Positions 6,678 through 10,939 of a stretch of DNA of 10,939 bases are shown here, piece by piece. The DNA is from Pseudomonadota bacterium. GTDB lineage: Bacteria; Pseudomonadota; Gammaproteobacteria; Burkholderiales; Burkholderiaceae_B. The translations under genes were made by a program, and so were the position numbers. Where the stretch lies: positions 1 to 10,939 of the forward strand of contig JAEYZR010000085.1 of NCBI GenBank assembly GCA_023427945.1, read 5' to 3'. The notes below the pieces were generated by a model, which saw only the letters and a program-made list of their open reading frames with translations, searched no databases and was not told the DNA's origin. Position 1 is the stretch's first letter; every line of letters begins with the position of its first letter.

Positions 6678-8243
6678 ATGCACCAATCGCCGTCGGACGA
6701 AATTTTAAGTACGGCCGTCCGCATATCCGCTGAACGTCTGAAGCGACAGCAAGAGCTTGCTGCGGAGTTCGGTTTTGCCGCTATCCGCATGCACAATTTC
6801 CTGCTCGTGCTCGATCAGGCTTGCGATGTCGTGTGTCGGGGGCTGGGCACACACTACGCCAAGGTGCTGCGTTATTGCCCTGAAGAAAACAACTTCCTGC
6901 TTCTTGCCGGGCGTGGATTCGATGCTGCCGATATCGGTGTATTGCGCCTGGATGCCGACAACGCCAGCCCCGCCGGTTATGCCTATGCCAACAGTTGTCC
7001 GGTGGTTTCCAACCATCTGGGCGCCGAAGAGCGGTTTCGAACCCCGGCCTTGCTGGCCAACAAAGGTATCGAGCGGGCCATCAATGTCGTGATTCGTGGC
7101 GTTCCTGTCCCTTATGGCGTACTGGAATGTGACTCGCCGGAAGGCGATGACTTCACCGAGATCGATATCGTGTTCATGGAGGCCATTGCCAACGTCATCG
7201 CCTTTGCGAATGCGCGTATCGAGCGCGAGCGCGAGGCGCGTGGCAACGACGAGTTTTCGTCCAACATCCTGGATGCCAGTCCCGATTGCATCTCTGTACT
7301 TTCGGAGAACGGGAACGTTCTGTTCATGAACAAGAACGGCATGCGGCTGATGGAAATCGATGATTTTTCGTCCATCAGGGGAACGCGCTGGCCCGATAGC
7401 TGGGGTGACGAGTATCGCGAGCAGATGGCCGATGCCGTACACCGTGCAGCAAAAGGCGAGTCCACACGCCTGGAGGGCCGCTGCCTGACGTCCAAGGGCA
7501 ACATGCGCTGGTGGGATGTCTCGATTGCGCCTTTGGAGGATGCAGACAAGGCGCAGGCCCGAATTGTCCTGGTGGCCCGGGATGTGACTGAGCGCCACGA
7601 GCAGGAGGAACACCTGGCGCGGATTGCCTCCGAGCAGGAAGTTCGCCTGGATCATTCCGAACTCATGGTGCAGGAGGTGCACCACCGTGTCAGCAATAGT
7701 CTGCACCTGGTGCATACCTTGCTGGAACTGCAAGGTTCCCTGGCGTCGGAATCACTCGTCAAAATGCATTTGCAGGAAGCGGCAACCCGCGTGATGACGG
7801 TCGGCTCGGTACACAAGCGACTCTATCAGCATCCGGGGCAGGCCGAGGCCGACGCCAGCCAGTATCTCAGGGTGTTGCTGGAAGAATTGCACAGCTCATT
7901 TGCCAGCCGGGAAATTGATCGTGCCATTCACTTCCACGGTGAGGGCGTCGCAGTATCCGCCACTCGCCTGACTGCGCTTGGCCTGGTGGCAGCAGAGCTC
8001 GTGACCAACGCCATCAAGTACGGGCGCGGTGATGTAACCGTCTGGTTGGCACGCCAGACCGGCCAATTGAAGCTGACGGTGGATGATCAGGGAAGTGGTT
8101 TTCCCGATAGCTTCCCTATGCCCCAGGGAACGGGGCTGGGCATGCGTCTGGTACGCATGTATGCACGCGGCAGTGAGAACCCGGTTAGCGTGGACAGATC
8201 CGTGCCCTTCAGTCGGATCATCGTGTCCTTGCCGGCCGCCTGA
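6678..8243 (+). CDS. GAF-PAS-HisKA_2 soluble sensor histidine kinase
   Basis: Cytoplasmic sensor kinase of 521 residues without membrane segments. After a helical N-terminus comes a GAF domain (about 45-180), then a PAS domain (about 192-305, with NILDASPDCISVLSENGNVLF and the C-terminal DVTERHEQEEHL). The HisKA_2-type dimerisation segment EVHHRVSNSLHLVHTLLELQ has predicted phospho-histidine H336. The ATPase domain has ELVTNAIKYG (N444), DDQGSGFP (about 469-476) and GTGLGMRLV. This places it in the HisKA_2/HWE-like kinases. ATG 6678 is preferred to the in-frame ATG 6636 because AGGA lies seven bases before it and none precedes 6636. It converges, with 12 bases between stops, on a receiver-only protein gene, its likely phosphoacceptor. 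The ligands of the GAF and PAS domains are unknown; no heme- or chromophore-binding residue was identified. Confidence 0.9.
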   Translation: MHQSPSDEILSTAVRISAERLKRQQELAAEFGFAAIRMHNFLLVLDQACDVVCRGLGTHYAKVLRYCPEENNFLLLAGRGFDAADIGVLRLDADNASPAGYAYANSCPVVSNHLGAEERFRTPALLANKGIERAINVVIRGVPVPYGVLECDSPEGDDFTEIDIVFMEAIANVIAFANARIEREREARGNDEFSSNILDASPDCISVLSENGNVLFMNKNGMRLMEIDDFSSIRGTRWPDSWGDEYREQMADAVHRAAKGESTRLEGRCLTSKGNMRWWDVSIAPLEDADKAQARIVLVARDVTERHEQEEHLARIASEQEVRLDHSELMVQEVHHRVSNSLHLVHTLLELQGSLASESLVKMHLQEAATRVMTVGSVHKRLYQHPGQAEADASQYLRVLLEELHSSFASREIDRAIHFHGEGVAVSATRLTALGLVAAELVTNAIKYGRGDVTVWLARQTGQLKLTVDDQGSGFPDSFPMPQGTGLGMRLVRMYARGSENPVSVDRSVPFSRIIVSLPAA

Positions 8244-8255
8244 TTCAGGCTGGCG

Positions 8256-8696
8256 CTACCATCCCCGCCAGGGCGCGGCGTCCGAGGAGGGGGAGGATGC
8301 AAGAAGCTGGCGTATGGTGGTGCCCAGCTTGGCCAGCGAAAAGGGCTTGATCAACAGGGCCGTGTGAGGGCCCAGCGTCACGCCACGTTCGAATTCGCTG
8401 GCGTAGCCCGTCATGAACAATACAGGCAGGTTGGGGCGGATTTCGCGGATCTGTTCAGCCAGTTCGAACCCACTGATGCCGGGCATGCGGATATCGGTGA
8501 TGAGCAAATCGATGTCGGGGGATTGCACAACATGCGATAGCGCTTCAGTTCCCAGGCTGGCGGAACGGGCATCACAGCCCAACTCGTGCAGAACTTCCAG
8601 CACGAGCTCGAGTACCGTGGATTCGTCGTCGACAGCCAGAACAGTGGGGCGGCTCGAGCGGATGGGTGCGATTTCTAAGACAGAACTAGTGGGCAT
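8256..8696 (-). CDS. Single-domain response regulator (receiver only)
   Basis: Receiver protein of 146 residues with no output domain. Key residues are intact: D23/D24 in AVDDES, predicted phosphorylated D68 in LLITDIRMPG, T96 in FMTGYA and K117 in LIKPFS. A 16-residue N-terminal extension and a short Ser/Trp-containing tail flank the domain. ATG 8696 is used; an in-frame GTG at 8747 would add 17 residues. Neither has a clear ribosome site, so the start is uncertain. Such proteins act in phosphorelays or by binding a partner. HisKA_2/HWE kinases are often found beside receiver-only proteins, and this one is encoded tail to tail with such a kinase, so pairing is likely. CTGGCG/CGCCAG (8250-8271) can form a hairpin across the stop codon but has no T-run. 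Confidence 0.87.
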   Translation of the reverse strand: MPTSSVLEIAPIRSSRPTVLAVDDESTVLELVLEVLHELGCDARSASLGTEALSHVVQSPDIDLLITDIRMPGISGFELAEQIREIRPNLPVLFMTGYASEFERGVTLGPHTALLIKPFSLAKLGTTIRQLLASSPSSDAAPWRGW

Positions 8697-8718
8697 TCGG
8701 ACTGGTGGCTTGGCGCAA

Positions 8719-8760
8719 ATGCCAGTCCTGCAGGCAAGGGATATCACCTACAGCTGGCAT
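8719..8760. repeat. Inverted repeat upstream of receiver gene
   Basis: ATGCCAG (8719-8725) and CTGGCAT (8754-8760) form a perfect seven-base inverted repeat with a 28-base interval, between the receiver gene (ATG 8696) and the small gene ending at 8771. It may be a regulatory site or a transcript structure in the gap. If GTG 8747 is the true start, part of it is coding. Confidence 0.25.
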
Positions 8761-8770
8761 TAGCCGAACC

Positions 8771-9037
8771 TTACCAGCAATTTTTATACCGCGGTATGCA
8801 TAGAGACTCTACTGCGTGTACGGCGCGCTCACGGAAGCGCGCCCGCAGGCCGCCGCGATCCGGGGAGTCGGCCGTGTAGATGGTGGTGCCAGTGATGGGG
8901 GCGTCGAAAATGACAACGCTTTTGACAGAGGTGCCATCATTGAGCTTCAAGTGCACGGTATCGCCTACACGGATGGGGGCGTTGAGTGCTTGGTCGAGGT
9001 CGCGTTCGACGAGTTCATGATTTTGTAATGTTTTCAT
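8771..9037 (-). CDS. Small hypothetical protein
   Basis: An 88-residue protein that I do not recognise. The N-terminal 20 residues look helical and acidic (HELVERDLDQAL). The core, about 21-55, looks like a small beta barrel or sheet (IRVGDTVHLKLNDG, then VKSVVIFDAPITGTTIYTAD). The C-terminus is arginine-rich (GGLRARFRERAV) and ends CIPRYKNCW with cysteines at 80 and 87. ATG 9037 is chosen over the longer frame from 9127 because AAGGA lies six bases upstream. It lies 74 bases before the receiver gene on the same strand, so cotranscription is possible. An inverted repeat in the leader overlaps the ribosome binding site, suggesting translational or operator control. The beta-strand pattern is my reading of residue alternation, not a domain match. 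Confidence 0.72.
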   Translation of the reverse strand: MKTLQNHELVERDLDQALNAPIRVGDTVHLKLNDGTSVKSVVIFDAPITGTTIYTADSPDRGGLRARFRERAVHAVESLCIPRYKNCW

Positions 9038-9046
9038 TTTTTTTCC

Positions 9047-9085
9047 TTGGTACGAAGCCCGGTGCACATCCGTTGGTCGTACCAA
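9047..9085 (-). promoter_or_regulatory. Inverted repeat overlapping ribosome binding site
   Basis: TTGGTACGA (9047-9055) and TCGTACCAA (9077-9085) are perfect nine-base inverted arms, 21 bases apart, directly upstream of ATG 9037. On the mRNA the 3' arm ends with the AA of the AAGGA ribosome site, so pairing could hide it. The distal arm also forms an alternative hairpin, TTGGT-CGT-ACCAA (9073-9085), that would free it. It may equally be a DNA operator. Confidence 0.4.
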
Positions 9086-9499
9086 TGCCGATTTGCGCGA
9101 GCGCAATGCAGGGTACCGACACAACATCGGCGTGACAGGCTGATTGTTGCTATACCGGCTAATACAGGAAAAACGCGTGTGAGCTATCGAGGCGAAGATA
9201 TCGCGCCGCAGGCTGTCATGCAGGGTTTACTTGCTTTTGCCAGTGTGTCACCCGTTGCAGGCCCAACTTGAAAAGTGGGCAGGCCAACCGGGCGTCGTTG
9301 CTTTATTAGACTAGTTTGAGCAACGATTATGACGGCAGTATGTCTGCCAATTGTCACAAGTCGATAAGTATGCATGATTCGTTTGAAAAAGGCAAGCATC
9401 TTCGCTTAACGCGCACGACTTGCGGGCTTTTTTGCGGCATGTCCATTGCTGGATCAAGGGAAGAGCGACAGATTCGCTGTCGAATGACTTCAGGAGACC
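9086..9499. other. Non-coding stretch with several inverted repeats
   Basis: No protein-like frame was found here. It contains a hairpin GCCC-A-ACTT/AAGTGGGC with one bulged A (9261-9280), inverted arms TCGTTGC/GCAACGA (9295-9326), a hairpin GGCAG/CTGCC (9334-9348), a weak terminator-like structure in which AAAAAGGCAAG (9386-9396) can pair with CTTGC and CTTTTT before the T-run at 9428-9433, and a hairpin CGACAG-ATTCG-CTGTCG (9466-9482) just before the ribosome site of the gene at 9503. It must hold the promoters of that gene and of the leftward gene at 9037, but no convincing -35/-10 pair was seen. A small RNA ending near 9433 is possible but unsupported beyond the T-run. Confidence 0.4.
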
Positions 9500-9502
9500 A
9501 TG

Positions 9503-9745
9503 ATGACAAACAACGTTCCCCATGCCTCAGCCAACCGCCCTGTGACGCCCGCAAAGGAAGCAGAGGATCCCAACCGTACCAGCCCCAAGCAGGAGGATTT
9601 GCCGCAGGCCAAGGCAGGTGCCCATGAGAAAGAGCAGGGAGAGGCCATAAAGAGTCGCAGTGCCGACCCTGGCCAAAGCAGCTATGGCGGTTTTGCCAAT
9701 GAGGACACGCGCCGTCAGGCGCAGGACCTGCAGGGTAAAAAGTAG
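9503..9745 (+). CDS. Small hydrophilic, probably disordered protein
   Basis: An 80-residue protein without hydrophobic segments, dominated by A, E, K, Q, P, S, N and G. The composition suggests an intrinsically disordered cytoplasmic protein. The only pattern near the C-terminus is SSYGGFANEDTRRQ. ATG 9503 is preferred to ATG 9500 because AGGAG (9492-9496) then has a six-base gap instead of three. I do not recognise a family. Small proteins of this composition are often linked to stress or desiccation responses in proteobacteria, but that is only an analogy. It has a long structured upstream region and converges on the MFS gene with 27 bases between stops. Confidence 0.68.
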   Translation: MTNNVPHASANRPVTPAKEAEDPNRTSPKQEDLPQAKAGAHEKEQGEAIKSRSADPGQSSYGGFANEDTRRQAQDLQGKK

Positions 9746-9772
9746 GGGCTGGGCGAAGTGCGCCAGCGCTTC

Positions 9773-10939
9773 TCAGGGCGGCAGGCGCCGGGCGGCATTC
9801 CTGCCGCTGTAGATCACCAGCGCTGCAGCCAGGCTGATTGCGGCGGCAGCGGCCAGCGCCTGTACATACGTACCTGATCTGCCGTACAACACGCCATAAA
9901 TGGTCGGGCCACTCGCGGCGAACAACTGGATGGTGGTGGCTGCCATCCCGTAGATCTTGCCGAAGGCCGCTGCGCCGAACTCCCGGCGCACCGTGATCGG
10001 CCCCATCGTGGTGATGTTGCCCAGCATCAGGCCATACACCAGGCTGGCGCCGATCAGCACGGCGGGCGTGGGGCAGGCCGCCATGACACCCAGGCTCGTT
10101 CCCGATACCAGCAGCAGTCCGACTGAATAGAGTCGCACGTCCAGGCTATCCGAGAATTTTGCCAGAAGCAGGCGGCCGACGAAGGCGGTGATGGCGGTGC
10201 CCGTGACCGTTGCTGCCGCCGTGGCAGCGCCCACGGCAGGAATGAGCAGAGAGACGTGGTGCGTGAGAAATCCGATCTGGACGCACTGGGCCAGGCCAAA
10301 TGCAAGTGCAGCACTCCAGAATGGCCAACTGCGCAGCGCGTGCCCGCGTGTCCAGCTCGTGGGGGCAGGCCGATGCGTGGTCGGGTCCAGGGCGATGCCA
10401 TCGGGCCACAGGCCGAGGTCGGCGGGCGCCTTCTTCAACACATAGCGTGCCAGCGGCACCGTGGTGATCAGGATCAAAAGCGCGGCCAGGGTGAAGGTCG
10501 TCGTGCGGCCCAGGTGCGAAACCCCGTAGATCATGGCGGGCACGGCCAGCATGCCTCCCAGGCTGGCGCCCAGCATGGCACTGGACACCGCGCGTCCCTG
10601 ATGCTTCTCGAACCAGGGGGCCAGGGTTGTCGATATGGCCGTTGTCGACAGGCACGACCATCCCGTTCCGAGCAGCAGAAAGCCGATGTAGGCCTGCCAG
10701 AGTTCCTGGATGCTGCCAATCGTGGCCACACCTGCGGCCAGGCACGCTGCGCCGAACCCCATGACCCGGCTCGGGCCGTGTGTCGATATGGCGTTGCCCA
10801 CGGCAATCTGGGCGCACGCGCTGGCAAAGAAACTCAGCGAAATGGCAGACGAAAGTGCTGCGACGGAAAGCTTGGTGGCCTCGTGCGTGACATGCAGATA
10901 GACGCTGGTTCCGAAGAGGCCGAACCCCCAGGACAGCAC
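9773..10939 (-). CDS. MFS transporter, partial (N-terminus outside window)
   Basis: The C-terminal 388 residues or so of a major facilitator superfamily permease. The first visible codon, GTG at the window edge, is probably an internal valine, because the sequence starts inside the first membrane helix and about 15-25 residues should be missing. Eleven to twelve hydrophobic segments are visible. The central cytoplasmic loop follows VLKKAPADLGLWPDG (about residue 170), a pattern typical of oxalate/formate-antiporter-like and monocarboxylate-type MFS proteins. A motif-A-like GRLLLAKFSDSLDVR lies between later helices. Probable substrate: a small organic acid or similar anion, which cannot be fixed from sequence. 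The stop is TGA (9775-9773). A GAAGTGC-GCCA-GCGCTTC hairpin (9755-9772) lies in the gap to the convergent small gene but lacks a T-run. Confidence 0.9.
   Translation of the reverse strand: MLSWGFGLFGTSVYLHVTHEATKLSVAALSSAISLSFFASACAQIAVGNAISTHGPSRVMGFGAACLAAGVATIGSIQELWQAYIGFLLLGTGWSCLSTTAISTTLAPWFEKHQGRAVSSAMLGASLGGMLAVPAMIYGVSHLGRTTTFTLAALLILITTVPLARYVLKKAPADLGLWPDGIALDPTTHRPAPTSWTRGHALRSWPFWSAALAFGLAQCVQIGFLTHHVSLLIPAVGAATAAATVTGTAITAFVGRLLLAKFSDSLDVRLYSVGLLLVSGTSLGVMAACPTPAVLIGASLVYGLMLGNITTMGPITVRREFGAAAFGKIYGMAATTIQLFAASGPTIYGVLYGRSGTYVQALAAAAAISLAAALVIYSGRNAARRLPP

Noticed and set aside
6705..7733. Leftward open frame of 342 codons
   Set aside because: Antisense to the GAF-PAS kinase with no protein-like features.
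8250..8271. Hairpin CTGGCG/CGCCAG between convergent kinase and receiver
   Set aside because: Not called as a terminator: it has no T-run on either strand and overlaps the receiver stop codon.
8786..8797. Perfect palindrome ATACCGCGGTAT
   Set aside because: It lies inside the last codons of the 9037-8771 gene (IPRY) and is explained by coding sequence; no other copy was seen.
5114..9058. GGTACGAAGC occurs before both tctB (5114-5123) and the gene at 9037 (9049-9058)
   Set aside because: A 10-base repeat is expected many times by chance in 11 kb. The positions relative to the two starts differ, and no functional link is known.
9755..9772. Hairpin GAAGTGC-GCCA-GCGCTTC between convergent genes
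   Set aside because: Not called as a terminator: one wobble pair and no T-run, so function cannot be supported.

Overview
The window looks like chromosomal DNA of a betaproteobacterium, most likely Burkholderiales/Alcaligenaceae (Bordetella, Achromobacter, Pusillimonas type). This is inferred from the moderately high GC, the gene style, the tripartite tricarboxylate transporter (TTT) genes and the oxalate/formate-antiporter-like MFS protein. No database search was possible, so the genus is open. I see no rRNA, tRNA, IS element or CRISPR array.

Left part (1-5297). A leftward open frame that runs off the window edge (1-616) has an excellent ribosome binding site and resembles divergent DUF2971-like proteins. 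Divergent from it is a two-component system: an OmpR-type response regulator (875-1588) whose stop overlaps the start of a membrane histidine kinase (1585-2958). Tail to tail with this pair, across a strong bidirectional terminator (3018-3045), lies a leftward tctB-tctA operon (5065-3086) for the two membrane subunits of a TTT carboxylate importer. No tctC (periplasmic binding protein) gene is present. The outer promoter regions of both transcription units carry the same 12-base core, TTACCATTTGGT. It sits in a near-perfect inverted repeat at 707-720 and 5178-5191. This is the best evidence that the two-component system and the transporter form one regulon, as in the known TctDE/BctDE citrate systems.

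Middle part (5298-8770). A 68-residue two-helix membrane protein (GTG start) converges on a LysR-type regulator (6466-5555). Divergent from the LysR gene is a soluble GAF-PAS-HisKA_2 histidine kinase (6678-8243). A T-N11-A palindrome lies in the region they share. The kinase converges, with 12 bases between stop codons, on a gene for a stand-alone receiver domain (8696-8256), its probable partner.

Right part (8771-10939). A small basic/beta-rich protein of unknown function (9037-8771) has an inverted repeat that overlaps its ribosome binding site. A 460-base non-coding stretch rich in short inverted repeats follows. Then come a small, very hydrophilic, probably disordered protein (9503-9745) and the 3' part of an MFS transporter gene (9773-10939, leftward) that is cut by the window edge.
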